Assembly (NCBI GenBank): GCA_023439045.1
Contig: JAEXOY010000006.1
Location: 1 to 64,000, forward strand
From: Bacillota bacterium
GTDB taxonomy: Bacteria; Bacillota; Clostridia; Acetivibrionales; DSM-1351
DNA length: 64,000 nt
Direction of reading: 5' to 3'
Part shown: in pieces, positions 50,990 to 60,030 of the stretch
How positions within the stretch are numbered: position 1 is the first letter of the stretch
Layout of the letters: each line of letters opens with the position of its first letter
Notes under the pieces: generated by a model
What the model saw: the letters and a program-made list of their open reading frames with translations, nothing else
What the model was told of the DNA's origin: nothing
Database searches by the model: none
Made by a program: the position numbers and the translations under genes

Positions 50990-51484
50990 ATGAGAGAGGC
51001 AGCAAGAGAGATTGGAGAATTAATTGAAATATTTAGAAATGATTTCTCTAAAGTTAATGAAGAAATTTCATCAGTTAGAATAGCAGAAGATAAATGGACT
51101 CTAAAAGAAATAGTAGGGCATTTGATTGATTCTGCAGCCAATAATCATCAACGCATTGTACGACTTCAATTAACCGAAGAACTTGAGTTTCCAGACTATA
51201 AACGTGATCAGTGGTTGTCAATAGAAAACCACCAAAACATGAAATTCTCTGAACTTTTAATGTTATTTTATTATTATAATATTTTTATGATCAATATAAT
51301 ATCAACTGTTGATGTGAAGTGCTTAAAGAATAAGTGGAATATTAATTGGGACGAAAATACTCCTTTTTTTACTCTGGAAAACTTAATAATCCACTATGTA
51401 AACCATATGAAAATACATTTATCTCATTTTAGAGAAAGATTGATTGAGACAGAGGATTTTATGGAAGATAAAATGAAGCATTAG
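50990..51484 (+). CDS. DinB-superfamily protein, 164 aa
   Basis: Four-helix DinB/YfiT-like bundle: DKWTLKEIVGHLIDSAANNH (first metal His in GHLID), NLIIHYVNHMKIHLSHFRER with the late HxxxH-type histidines. Family includes metal-dependent thiol transferases (bacillithiol S-transferase). Standard length. AGGAGGT before ATG 50990. Confidence 0.85.
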   Translation: MREAAREIGELIEIFRNDFSKVNEEISSVRIAEDKWTLKEIVGHLIDSAANNHQRIVRLQLTEELEFPDYKRDQWLSIENHQNMKFSELLMLFYYYNIFMINIISTVDVKCLKNKWNINWDENTPFFTLENLIIHYVNHMKIHLSHFRERLIETEDFMEDKMKH

Positions 51485-51508
51485 CAATAATTAAACAGCT
51501 TTTATTGA

Positions 51509-51895
51509 ATGGCTAATGGGAAGTGGATAATGGGGTTTATATGCAAGAAATGCGACCGAGAAATAGTCATAAATTATAATGGACAAAGGGCTGAAACACT
51601 TATTGTTATTTGTCCTGTATGTCATTCTATTGTAGAAGCATCTAGTTGTTTTGGCTTTGGACCAGTATGGCCGGCATGTATATTTTTCGGGGATAAACTA
51701 ATAGCTAAATTCACTCAAATAGGTGAGTATTCTCGGAAGGAATTTGAATTAGAAGTTCTTGATGATACTGTACCTTTTAAATTAAGTGAAGAACTAAGAA
51801 ATAATAATTATAAAGAGCATTTTACTATTTGTAATATGATTATTAAGTTACTTGAGAAAAGGGGATTTGTTCCGCCAGTTAGTAAAGGGTTGTAA
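51509..51895 (+). CDS. zinc-ribbon protein of unknown function, 128 aa
   Basis: Zinc-ribbon pair FICKKC (residues 10-15) and VICPVC (33-38), the rest helical (SEELRNNNYKEHFTICNMII). Third cysteine-rich part absent. Start at ATG 51509 or 51530; no clear ribosome binding site for either, which lowers certainty. Unrecognised family. Confidence 0.6.
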   Translation: MANGKWIMGFICKKCDREIVINYNGQRAETLIVICPVCHSIVEASSCFGFGPVWPACIFFGDKLIAKFTQIGEYSRKEFELEVLDDTVPFKLSEELRNNNYKEHFTICNMIIKLLEKRGFVPPVSKGL

Positions 51896-52186
51896 GAAGG
51901 TGTGTTAGAGAAATTATGAATTACATTTATATAATAAGGACAAGATAAAATCGTTAAGTTGGAACATAGTTAATATTCTATATCAAGCATTATAACAGAT
52001 GGTTCCTATGTATTCATAAAATGATGAAACAATTATTGATGAAACAATTATTAATGTTGGAGAACTAATCGGATTATTATAGAAATGATTTAGCCTACGT
52101 AAGTTTATGAAACATTATCCCTGTTTTGAGTACATATCGGTTGAAGGATATGAATAGGCTTTTCATTAAATTGAGGGTGATTAAAA
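51896..52186. other. intergenic stretch with short tandem repeat
   Basis: No gene seen. ATGAAACAATTATTGATGAAAC shows a 16 bp unit (GATGAAACAATTATT) repeated twice near 52022-52053. Otherwise AT-rich sequence with stops in all frames. Confidence 0.4.
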
Positions 52187-52693
52187 ATGAGAGATAATAT
52201 TACACTGAGGAACGCAAATCATGGAGATTTAGAAGCTATAATAAATATTTATAGAGAAGCAACAGAGGCAATGGAAAGTACCGGTATATACCAATGGGAC
52301 CACTTATACCCCAATGAAGAGATTCTGAGAGAAGACGTTACAAAAAATGAAATGTTCCTAGGTGAATTAGGAAATGAGATAGTTTCGCTTGTCGTTCTAA
52401 ATCATGAGTATGATAATGAATATATATACGGAAATTGGCAATACACAGAAGATGCCTTTTGTGTAATTCATAGACTATGTGTTAATCCTGCACATCAAGG
52501 TAAAGGTATTGGAAAAAGAACATTGCATATTATAGAGGAATACTTAAGGAGTAAAAACTATAAAGCTATTCGTCTAGATGCATTCTCTAATAATTCTATT
52601 GCAGTAAAAATGTATGAAAAACTTGGATATAAGAAAGTTGGAGAAGTGAATTGGTCAAAGGGCTTATTCTATTTGTACGAAAAACTAATTTAG
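52187..52693 (+). CDS. GNAT family N-acetyltransferase, 168 aa
   Basis: CoA loop VNPAHQGKGIGKRTLHIIEE, preceded by HRLCVNP strand, and C-terminal NNSIAVKMYEKLGYKKVGEV. Opens ITLRNANHGDLEAIINIY. Standard length and fold. GAGGGTGATT precedes ATG 52187. Confidence 0.89.
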   Translation: MRDNITLRNANHGDLEAIINIYREATEAMESTGIYQWDHLYPNEEILREDVTKNEMFLGELGNEIVSLVVLNHEYDNEYIYGNWQYTEDAFCVIHRLCVNPAHQGKGIGKRTLHIIEEYLRSKNYKAIRLDAFSNNSIAVKMYEKLGYKKVGEVNWSKGLFYLYEKLI

Positions 52694-52783
52694 TGTAATC
52701 GTATTTCTTTTAAATTTATCAAGTTGTTATATTAATATATATTAATATAAACTATTCAAAAAAATGAAAATAACTGTTATGTA

Positions 52784-52812
52784 TTGGAAATACTGTAGAT
52801 TTCATGTATAAT
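52784..52812 (+). promoter_or_regulatory. promoter, TTGGAA-N17-TATAAT family, copy 4
   Basis: -35 TTGGAA 52784-52789, -10 TATAAT 52807-52812, then AGTTCTATTATT. About 110 bases before ATG 52925. Confidence 0.78.
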
Positions 52813-52841
52813 AGTTCTATTATTTGTTCTCTAAAAACCAC

Positions 52842-52860
52842 ACGCTAACCATCGCATCCT
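52842..52860 (+). repeat. attC relic (inverse core and left arm start)
   Basis: ACGCTAACCATCGCATCCT matches AGCTAACAATCGCACTCCC with four changes. Only this part is left, but its order (core, spacer, arm) is right. Most distal attC relic I can see. Confidence 0.55.
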
Positions 52861-52924
52861 AATCTGGATTTAGAAAATTAAGTAGTTTTATAGCTGGACT
52901 AATTCTTTTTGGGGGGAATTTAAG

Positions 52925-53392
52925 ATGGATGAAATACTAAAAATTAAAGTTCAAGACATACCACTTAAGCATAGAAATGAACATGATGGATATGAATTTT
53001 ATAAGCGTGAATTAGTACCAAAAGGTAAGGCTAAACAATGTGCTATATCTGTTTATATCATACCTCCGAGAAAATCAGCATATCCCTACCATTATCATAC
53101 ACAAAATGAAGAGGCCTTTTATATTATTAAGGGTAAGGGGATCCTTAAAACTCCTACAGGAGATAAAGCGGTTACTGCGGGTGAATTTTTGTTTTTTCCA
53201 GCAAATGAAAATGGGGCTCATAAATTAACCAACGTTTCGGAAACAGATACACTTGAATATATAGATTTTGATACGCATAACGAGATTGATATTGCGTTTT
53301 ATCCTGATTCGGGGAAAGTAGGAATATGGGGTAAAAATATTAATAAACTTTTTAGATTAAACCAGAAAGTAGAGTATTACGATGGAGAATAG
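52925..53392 (+). CDS. cupin-domain protein, 155 aa
   Basis: Single cupin: motif 1 YPYHYHTQNEEAFYIIKGKG with the His/His/Glu metal ligands, motif 2 GEFLFFPANENGAHKLTN with the last His. Length typical of small cupins such as sugar isomerase-like or regulatory domains. Cytoplasmic. GGGGGGAATTT before ATG 52925. Confidence 0.86.
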   Translation: MDEILKIKVQDIPLKHRNEHDGYEFYKRELVPKGKAKQCAISVYIIPPRKSAYPYHYHTQNEEAFYIIKGKGILKTPTGDKAVTAGEFLFFPANENGAHKLTNVSETDTLEYIDFDTHNEIDIAFYPDSGKVGIWGKNINKLFRLNQKVEYYDGE

Positions 53393-53580
53393 CAAAACCG
53401 CACTGAATCATATTTGGGAGGCACGAATAAAAGACAGTGGGGCTGATTTTGTACGCATTGATAGGTAAAGCATGGAGCGTTACAAATACCCGTGAGGAAA
53501 TTATTACTAGAAAGCTTTGTAAATTATGCTTAAAATGCATGGTTTGGTGCCCTTATACAGCGGAATACATAAATGACTAG
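53382..53580 (+). pseudogene. iron-sulfur (QueG-like) protein remnant
   Basis: ATG 53382 reads MENSKTALNHIWEARIKDSG then stops. Another frame gives IGKAWSVTNTREEII and KLCKLCLKCMVWCPYTAEYI to TAG 53578, a CxxCxxCxxxCP cluster motif like that of the 41188 gene. Two unrelated or deleted pieces are joined; 53581-53745 shows nothing. Confidence 0.6.
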
Positions 53581-53772
53581 TCTAATAATTACTTTATACT
53601 ACTTTTGCAATCTTCTATTAGCCTATTTTTTCAAATACTATAATTTCTCATTAAATTTTTCCTATAATAATTATATTCCATTTGATAGCATTTATGGAAA
53701 ATAATACAATCTATACAGGTGGATAGACACTTTTAATCTGTAATTTTGGGAAGTGTAAAAGGGGACTATTTA

Positions 53773-54333
53773 GTGGACGCAATTGAAACTATTTATAAAA
53801 GAAGAAGCATAAGGTACTATTTGGATAAGATTGTAGAAAAAGATACTATCATTACTCTGTTGAAAGCTGCTACAGCAGCACCTACGGCAGTAAATTGTCA
53901 ACCATGGGAATTTATTGTTATTGATGATGCTGAAAAACTTTCCACTTTAAGAGAAAAATTAATTTTTGCTAGATACAATGCTCCTGCTGCTATAGTTGTG
54001 TGCGGTAATATGAAATTAACTAAGGGCCTGCCTCAAGATATGTGGGTACAAGATTGTAGTGCCGCAATAGAGAATATTTTACTTGCAGCAACAAGTTTGG
54101 GACTGGGTTCAGTTTGGATTGGACTATATCCTGTTAAGAGTAACGTAGAACAAGTAAGAAAAATTTTAAATATTCCCGAATATGTAACCCCGCTTAGTAT
54201 AGTGTATATAGGATACCCAGCTGAAGAGAAAGAAGCGAGAACGAGATATGATGAAAAAAGAGTCTATTGGCAAGAGTATGACCCGAATCGTAAACATAGA
54301 ACTAAGGATAAACCTATATTTGGACATTACTAA
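53773..54333 (+). CDS. nitroreductase-family FMN enzyme, 186 aa
   Basis: Opening IETIYKRRSIRYYLDKIVEK, TAAPTAVNCQPWEFIVI, AAIVVCGNMK, DCSAAIENILLAATSLGLGS and TPLSIVYIGYPAEEK are the nitroreductase FMN-binding strands. GTG 53773 is preferred over TTG 53746 because AGGGGAC lies just before. Reduces nitro compounds, quinones or flavins with NAD(P)H. Confidence 0.88.
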   Translation: MDAIETIYKRRSIRYYLDKIVEKDTIITLLKAATAAPTAVNCQPWEFIVIDDAEKLSTLREKLIFARYNAPAAIVVCGNMKLTKGLPQDMWVQDCSAAIENILLAATSLGLGSVWIGLYPVKSNVEQVRKILNIPEYVTPLSIVYIGYPAEEKEARTRYDEKRVYWQEYDPNRKHRTKDKPIFGHY

Positions 54334-54377
54334 AGTTTGTCTATAGATTTGCATTATTTAGCAAAAGGAGGAGTGTC

Positions 54378-55103
54378 ATGAAAGTTAAAATACTGTTAAT
54401 TTCAATTATTATTATGTTGAGTTTAGTTGCTTGTTCAAGTGGCGGTAATAGCGACCCCTCAAATGAGGAAGGCGGATCAAAATCAGGTATTATTAAAATA
54501 GATTGGGTTGACTTTATAGTACTGAATGACATTAATTATCATCGTACTTACATGGACAATTATAAATTAGAAAAGGGCAAGGTAGGAAAAGTCATAGGTA
54601 AAGTTGAGTTTAATGTTGCCAACAACATTGATAATCCCAAATATGAAGTGAAAAATGGAGATGCTGCTTTTTTAGAAAAAGGAACAAAGATATATAAACT
54701 CATGGATTATAGTACAAACTTTAGAGTAGCTGTTTACACAAATAATGAATGGATAATATATCAAGCTGACAGTAATCCTAACGCCAAAATGGGGGAAGAT
54801 TTGCTTGATATTAATAATAAAGTTACACGAATTGGTATTAATAGTGAAACTGACGGGAAGACGGAGCTTGCTGCAATAAATGATAAAGCTACTATAAATA
54901 GGTTAGTGCAATTAGTTTCAAATGCAAAAGTAAGACAAAACAATGACAATCATAATGGAGAACGATATTTCATCAAGTTTTATTTGGAAGATGGTTCTTA
55001 TGTAAATAGAAGTTACTGGATTGAGTCAGGGGAACTTTCTAGGGGCATAATGCTGTCAGAAGAGTTTGGAAATGTTATAAAAGATTTTTTAAAAACTCGA
55101 TAA
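54378..55103 (+). CDS. lipoprotein of unknown function, 241 aa
   Basis: Lipobox MLSLVACSSG (Cys about residue 20), Gly/Ser linker, then beta-rich DWVDFIVLNDINYHRTYMDN and NNEWIIYQADSNPN, ending ESGELSRGIMLSEEFGNVIKD. Recalls a family of clostridial lipoproteins of unknown role. AAAGGAGGAGTG before ATG 54378. Confidence 0.78.
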   Translation: MKVKILLISIIIMLSLVACSSGGNSDPSNEEGGSKSGIIKIDWVDFIVLNDINYHRTYMDNYKLEKGKVGKVIGKVEFNVANNIDNPKYEVKNGDAAFLEKGTKIYKLMDYSTNFRVAVYTNNEWIIYQADSNPNAKMGEDLLDINNKVTRIGINSETDGKTELAAINDKATINRLVQLVSNAKVRQNNDNHNGERYFIKFYLEDGSYVNRSYWIESGELSRGIMLSEEFGNVIKDFLKTR

Positions 55104-55226
55104 ACTCACGACAAGAAAGTAATCCTTGAATATATTAGCCATTTTCCTGAATGACATATATTTACACAGAAAATTAGTAAACCAGGCAAAATATAATAAG
55201 AATAGTGTTAAATGAGGTGTCTTAAA

Positions 55227-55811
55227 ATGAAGGTACTATTATTTCTAGCAAAAGGCTTTGAAACAATGGAGTTTAGCGTTTTTATTGATGTTCTTGGTTG
55301 GGCACGGAACGACTATGGAATAGATATACATGTTGAGACCTGTGGCTTCACCAAAACTGTAAATAGTACATTTGGTGTACCAATAATAGTAGATAAGCTA
55401 ATTTGTGAAATTTCTATAGATGATTATGAGGCCCTGGCAATACCAGGTGGGTTTGAAGAGTATGGATTTTATGAAGAAGCATATGACGAAAGATTTTTGG
55501 AGCTGATTCGCCAATTTAATGAGCAACCAAAAATTATTGCATCAATTTGTGTGGCAGCATTGCCACTAGGGAAAAGTGGGGTTTTGAGGGGAAGAAAGGC
55601 GACTACATATCACCTGAATAATGGATATAGACAAAAGCAACTTTCGGAATTTGGTGTAGATGTCATAAACGAACCCATTGTAATAGATAATAATATCATT
55701 ACTTCCTATTGCCCTCAGACGGCCACTGGAGTTGCATTTGAGCTTTTAAGAGCTTTAACATCTGCAGACAAAATGAACATTGTAAAGAAGGCTATGGGCT
55801 TTAGAAATTAA
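55227..55811 (+). CDS. DJ-1/PfpI-family protein, 194 aa
   Basis: DJ-1/PfpI fold: VLLFLAKGFETMEFSVFIDVL with the conserved Glu, EALAIPGGFEEYG, nucleophile elbow IIASICVAALPLGKSGVLRG (Cys) and YHLNNGYRQKQL. Typical of deglycase/protease-like and isonitrile-hydratase-like members. ATG 55227 with GAGGTG upstream. Confidence 0.88.
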   Translation: MKVLLFLAKGFETMEFSVFIDVLGWARNDYGIDIHVETCGFTKTVNSTFGVPIIVDKLICEISIDDYEALAIPGGFEEYGFYEEAYDERFLELIRQFNEQPKIIASICVAALPLGKSGVLRGRKATTYHLNNGYRQKQLSEFGVDVINEPIVIDNNIITSYCPQTATGVAFELLRALTSADKMNIVKKAMGFRN

Positions 55812-55913
55812 CGATGTCAAATGAAACAGTTGCATATGTTGGTGAATTATAGAAGTGAAAATAATGCTGGCTTAAAGGAGAAAAAATGAAAAACTGATTT
55901 TTTTATTATTCTA

Positions 55914-56041
55914 CTAAATTTGAAAAAGTAGATAAAATATCCTTTAAGACAAAATCATACAATAATGATAATGGGAAATATGAGGAAGCTGTTTATAAAT
56001 GGATAAACAATAAGTTTGAGCTGCAAAATGACATTAAATAG
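55914..56041 (+). pseudogene. C-terminal fragment of unknown protein
   Basis: Start-less frame FEKVDKISFKTKSYNNDNGK then YEEAVYKWINNKFELQNDIK, TAG at 56039. May be the tail of a lipoprotein or exported protein. AAAGGAGAAAA at 55877 precedes an ATG that stops after five codons (MKN stop). Confidence 0.35.
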
Positions 56042-56057
56042 ACACAGAGGGCGCAAG

Positions 56058-56492
56058 ATGAAAAAATTCACCTTAATTCTTTTGACATTGTTAGTTATAG
56101 TTTTTATCTTTTCAATATTTTTGATAATTCCAAAAGAGCAGCCCTTAAACAGTGTTATTAAGATAAAGGATAGGGCTATTGATAAGATCGAATTAAGAAA
56201 TGGTAATAACGGAAAAACTTCAATTATACTAGATAAAGATAAAATTACACGAATTACGGAGTACCTTGAGAAAATACGTGTTAAGAAGAAATATTTTGTA
56301 CCACCTACTTCAGGTTGGTCATATAATATCACATTTTACTCATTGGATAGAGCAGTTGGTAGTATAACATTTAATGATCCACTTTATATAGATGGAAGAA
56401 GATATAGTATAACAGATAAAGTATTTTCTTATTCTAAAGTTTATGGATTTATAGAAGTGTTATTTTCAGAGGAGCACATAAACTTTAAATAA
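56058..56492 (+). CDS. small membrane-anchored protein, 144 aa
   Basis: N-terminal membrane helix (residues 5-27), then a domain with KIKDRAIDKIELRNGNNGK and GWSYNITFYSLDRAVGSITF. Unrecognised, extracellular or periplasmic-side. GAGG precedes ATG 56058 at close range. Confidence 0.68.
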   Translation: MKKFTLILLTLLVIVFIFSIFLIIPKEQPLNSVIKIKDRAIDKIELRNGNNGKTSIILDKDKITRITEYLEKIRVKKKYFVPPTSGWSYNITFYSLDRAVGSITFNDPLYIDGRRYSITDKVFSYSKVYGFIEVLFSEEHINFK

Positions 56493-56524
56493 TTTCATTA
56501 TTCAGTAAGAAGGGAGTTTTAGAA

Positions 56525-57019
56525 ATGGTCAATGCTACTAATATAGAAGTTAGTTTAGATAGGGCTAAACTCAATGATGCAGAAAAATTGCTGGAAATTC
56601 AGAAAATTTGTTTCACACCTCATCTTGAACGTTATCAGGATTTTGATATGAGTCCTGCAATGGTAAGTTTAGATACTATTAAATGGCAGATTGAGAATGA
56701 AAATTTCTATAAAATTTTAGTAAATAATTATTGGGTAGGCTCGATATGTCTAACAAAGCTAGATGATTTTGGCAACTACAAACTACATGTAATCAATATC
56801 CTGCCACAATATCAAGGAATGGGTATTGGCCAAACAGCAATAAAGCAAGCTGAAGAATTATTTCCTGACGCTATAACTTGGTCATTAGAAACACTTCAAG
56901 ATATGCCAGGTAATCGGCACGTTTATGAAAAGCTCGGGTACATATTTACAGGAAAAACTGAAAAGGTAAACGATAAATTAACGTTAGTATTCTATCACAA
57001 AGATATTAAATGTTTATAG
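56525..57019 (+). CDS. GNAT family N-acetyltransferase, 164 aa
   Basis: VSLDRAKLNDAEKLLEIQ, HVINILPQYQGMGIGQTAIKQ (CoA loop Q-x-x-G-x-G), ETLQDMPGNRHVYEKLGYIF. Standard length. AAGAAGGGAGTTTT before ATG 56525. Confidence 0.87.
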   Translation: MVNATNIEVSLDRAKLNDAEKLLEIQKICFTPHLERYQDFDMSPAMVSLDTIKWQIENENFYKILVNNYWVGSICLTKLDDFGNYKLHVINILPQYQGMGIGQTAIKQAEELFPDAITWSLETLQDMPGNRHVYEKLGYIFTGKTEKVNDKLTLVFYHKDIKCL

Positions 57020-57144
57020 GCAAAAGCATTCCTTACAACTATGAGAAATCTAGTTTTTCTTAAATAACTGGTTTTCTAAATTGATACATATTACTATGCT
57101 ATACATTTTAACTAGAAAAATACTATAATCGGGAAGTGATAATT

Positions 57145-57795
57145 ATGCGAATCTATGGGTCTGCCTCGGGGATTTATGATTTATTAGATGTTCTTTACTT
57201 TACTAAAAATGGCGTTAATCCTCGGAGGGTTATTATGGATTTAATTCCAAATGTACCTGTAAAAATCTTGGATATGTGCTGCGGGACCTGCTCTAATACC
57301 TTAATGATTGCTAAAGATAAACCATTAACACATGTTATAGGGGTTGATATATCTCCTGAAATGCTTAATATTGCTCAAAATAAAGCTAAGGAAAACAATA
57401 TAAGTAATCTTTTCTTAATGAATGAAGATGCTACTCATACGTCTCTGTCTGATAGTAGTTTTGACTATATAATTATTGGATTAGTTCTACATGAAATCAG
57501 TCCTGATTTAACAAAGAGAATCCTTAAAGAGGCATATAGACTATTAAAACCAGAGGGCAGAGTTATTATTTTGGAATGGGAAAAACAAACTAGCTTGTTA
57601 AGAAGGATCAAATTTTCACCAATTTTATTGATGGAAAAGATTAATTCAAAAACTTTTAATGAGTTTTATCATAGTGACAAAAACACCTTATTTGCTAAAT
57701 ATAATTTTAATGTAAAGCAAATTCACCATTGCGATTACAGTATTGTAGTGGAATTGATAAAGGGTAATTATAGTAAATTGGACGCTGTAGAATGA
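57145..57795 (+). CDS. SAM-dependent methyltransferase (UbiE-like), 216 aa
   Basis: Motif I ILDMCCGTCSNTLMIAKD (the usual GxGxG is CCGTC), motif II IGVDISPEMLNIAQNKAKE, DATHTSLSDSSFDYIIIGLV, LKEAYRLLKPEGRVIILEWE. UbiE/COQ5-like. ATG 57145 with GGGAAGTG upstream. Substrate unknown. Confidence 0.87.
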   Translation: MRIYGSASGIYDLLDVLYFTKNGVNPRRVIMDLIPNVPVKILDMCCGTCSNTLMIAKDKPLTHVIGVDISPEMLNIAQNKAKENNISNLFLMNEDATHTSLSDSSFDYIIIGLVLHEISPDLTKRILKEAYRLLKPEGRVIILEWEKQTSLLRRIKFSPILLMEKINSKTFNEFYHSDKNTLFAKYNFNVKQIHHCDYSIVVELIKGNYSKLDAVE

Positions 57796-57812
57796 ATCTG
57801 CACTATAAAATA

Positions 57813-57841
57813 TTGGATAAAATATACTTTTATTGTATAAT
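57813..57841 (+). promoter_or_regulatory. promoter, TTGGAT-N17-TATAAT family, copy 5
   Basis: -35 TTGGAT 57813-57818, -10 TATAAT 57836-57841, then AGGGTTATATC. 59 bases before ATG 57900. Confidence 0.75.
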
Positions 57842-57899
57842 AGGGTTATATCATCAGAGTACTGAGTAAGAAAACGACGAAATGTCGTGAGGTAAACAA

Positions 57900-59300
57900 A
57901 TGAAAAGAATTTTTTATGTAATTACAATTTGCCTGATTTGTCTTGTTTGTGCTTCGTGCGCTAGTGAATTAAACGTATATAACGCAAATGAGTTAAACGT
58001 ATTTGATGCAAATGAATCAAACTTATCTGACTCAAATAAATTAAACGTATCAGAGGCAGGTGAATTAAATGCCTCTACTGTAAGTAAATCAAACTCATCT
58101 GAACAATCGTATTTGAATAATGGTGAGCAGGTTGTACAGTTCCCTTTAGTGAGACCATCAAATAGTAAGGTTGTAACTAGCCCTGAGCAATATCAAGATG
58201 AGAAAATTCCTGTTGTTGCAGCCATTCCACAAAGGGATATATACTTGTACTCTAGCCATGAGATTGATGGAGTAGCTCTATATATAAATGGAAAATGTCA
58301 TTTGTTTGATTGGAATGTTCTAAACCCAGGCTTTGTTTTACCACGGATGAATGTGGCAGATTATGATAATGACGGGCTAGATGAGCTTGCAATTATTGTT
58401 CATATTGGTTCTGGGACAGGAGCCTCGCTCGATGAGTTGCATATATTAGAGCTTGGAAATGAAGCTGACTTAAAGGACTTTGTTTTTGATAATTACATAA
58501 ATATTGCTAAGCAATATCTTAATCTACAGACAAATAATATTAAAAGTCCGCTAATAGGTAGTATAGTAAGATTTGAATTTAGTGGTGATAAAATATTAAT
58601 AAACTTGGGTGTTGGAGAAGAAATAGATAATGCTCCTCCTGGAAATTTTGTGGGAGAGCTAAATGCTGAAGTAACCAATAAGCTAGGTGCATACGAAATA
58701 AGCAATTTAAGATATACGTCATATGCTGATATGGCTATAGATACCTACAAAAACTATTATGCAGAGAATTATGCCAATAAAAAAGTAAATGTATTTCTTA
58801 GGGACTTAACACACGATGGTATTAAAGAAATGATTACGGTAGAGCTCCTTAATAATGAAGGTGAGCAGTTAACTTCTAATGATGATATTGGACAATTGTT
58901 GGTATCGGTATTTACAAGTAACGGACAATCAATTACAAAGATTTACGAGCTACCTACAGGAAAGTCACATGCTGGTTGGAATTGGCTTTATTTATATAAA
59001 GAGAACGGCAAGGATTATTTACTTCAGTATAACCCTACTATGTATCAAGGGGTAGGGACTTATCAGTATGATATTTTTTATCTTGATAATAGTGGGCAAC
59101 AAGTCACTCTAAAAAAAGAAGATTTTAATTTTACACTTCAAAATGAAACGCTAGATAAATCACAGGAGAAAGAGTACAAACTTTGGCAAAGAAATGCTGA
59201 CTCATATAGAAAAAAGTCATTACCTTTAGTGGAGATTGGGAATGAGTATTTTACTAATAAGTCATATTTAAACTATACAGAGGCTAATGAGCTTTATTGA
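57900..59300 (+). CDS. lipoprotein with N-terminal octapeptide repeats, 466 aa
   Basis: Lipobox CLVCASCASE. Residues about 22-70 consist of six imperfect 8-residue repeats (ELNVYNAN, ELNVFDAN, ESNLSDSN, KLNVSEAG, ELNASTVS, KSNSSEQS), encoded by 24 bp DNA repeats, giving a flexible stalk. Then two similar halves follow: NVADYDNDGLDELAIIVHIG and LRDLTHDGIKEMITVELLNN, both calcium-loop-like. C-terminal part ends with YFTNKSYLNYTEANELY. Surface protein of unknown role. GTGAGGTAAAC before ATG 57900. Confidence 0.8.
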   Translation: MKRIFYVITICLICLVCASCASELNVYNANELNVFDANESNLSDSNKLNVSEAGELNASTVSKSNSSEQSYLNNGEQVVQFPLVRPSNSKVVTSPEQYQDEKIPVVAAIPQRDIYLYSSHEIDGVALYINGKCHLFDWNVLNPGFVLPRMNVADYDNDGLDELAIIVHIGSGTGASLDELHILELGNEADLKDFVFDNYINIAKQYLNLQTNNIKSPLIGSIVRFEFSGDKILINLGVGEEIDNAPPGNFVGELNAEVTNKLGAYEISNLRYTSYADMAIDTYKNYYAENYANKKVNVFLRDLTHDGIKEMITVELLNNEGEQLTSNDDIGQLLVSVFTSNGQSITKIYELPTGKSHAGWNWLYLYKENGKDYLLQYNPTMYQGVGTYQYDIFYLDNSGQQVTLKKEDFNFTLQNETLDKSQEKEYKLWQRNADSYRKKSLPLVEIGNEYFTNKSYLNYTEANELY

Positions 59301-59417
59301 CACGGGATCATTCTGGGAGTATTTCTGGTCTTTGGATTTAAAGGGATGGCAACATTTTGCTGAGATTAAGAGCATAAAAGAATATACATAGAAGAATACA
59401 TAGAAAAGGATAAAGTT

Positions 59418-59966
59418 ATGTTTGATATTGATAAGATGCTAGAGAACAATAAGTTATTCGTGGAGAATGAGGAATACAAGAATTTTAATACGACGAAATA
59501 CCCAAACAAAAAGGTTGCAATTCTGACTTGCATGGACACACGACTTATCGAGCTTCTACCTGCCGCCCTTAAAATTCAAAATGGCGACGTAAAAATGATT
59601 AAAAACGCGGGAGCACTAATAAGTAATCCTTTTGGAAGTGTTATGAGAAGCCTTATCGTTGCTATTTATGATTTAGGTGTAGATCAGATATTAGTTATAA
59701 ATCATTATGATTGCGGAATGCAAAGTTTGAATCCAGAAAAAATAACCGAAAAAATGATAAATCGTGGAGTAAATCCAAAAGATTTAGAGTTCATTAATTA
59801 TTTAGGTATTGATGTAAACCATTGGCTGCAAGGCTTTGAAGATCCCATTATGTCTATAAGTGAAACAGTTAAAATAATTAAGAATCACCCTTTAATTCCA
59901 CAAGATATAGCTGTTCATGGTTTTATCATGGATCCGGTAACAGGTAGGCTTGATGCAGTACAGTAA
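59418..59966 (+). CDS. beta-carbonic anhydrase-like protein, 182 aa
   Basis: Zinc ligands visible: Cys38 and Asp40/Arg42 in ILTCMDTRLIEL, His96 and Cys99 in INHYDCGM. FGSVMRSLIVAIYDLGV and MDPVTGRLDAV match the short class D-type bacterial beta-CA. Interconverts CO2 and bicarbonate. AAAGGATAAAG precedes ATG 59418. Confidence 0.9.
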   Translation: MFDIDKMLENNKLFVENEEYKNFNTTKYPNKKVAILTCMDTRLIELLPAALKIQNGDVKMIKNAGALISNPFGSVMRSLIVAIYDLGVDQILVINHYDCGMQSLNPEKITEKMINRGVNPKDLEFINYLGIDVNHWLQGFEDPIMSISETVKIIKNHPLIPQDIAVHGFIMDPVTGRLDAVQ

Positions 59967-60030
59967 ACTGTGGTAGCAAAATTCATAGTTTTTATTAATT
60001 GCTAATACTAACTTGAATAGAAAGGGAAAT

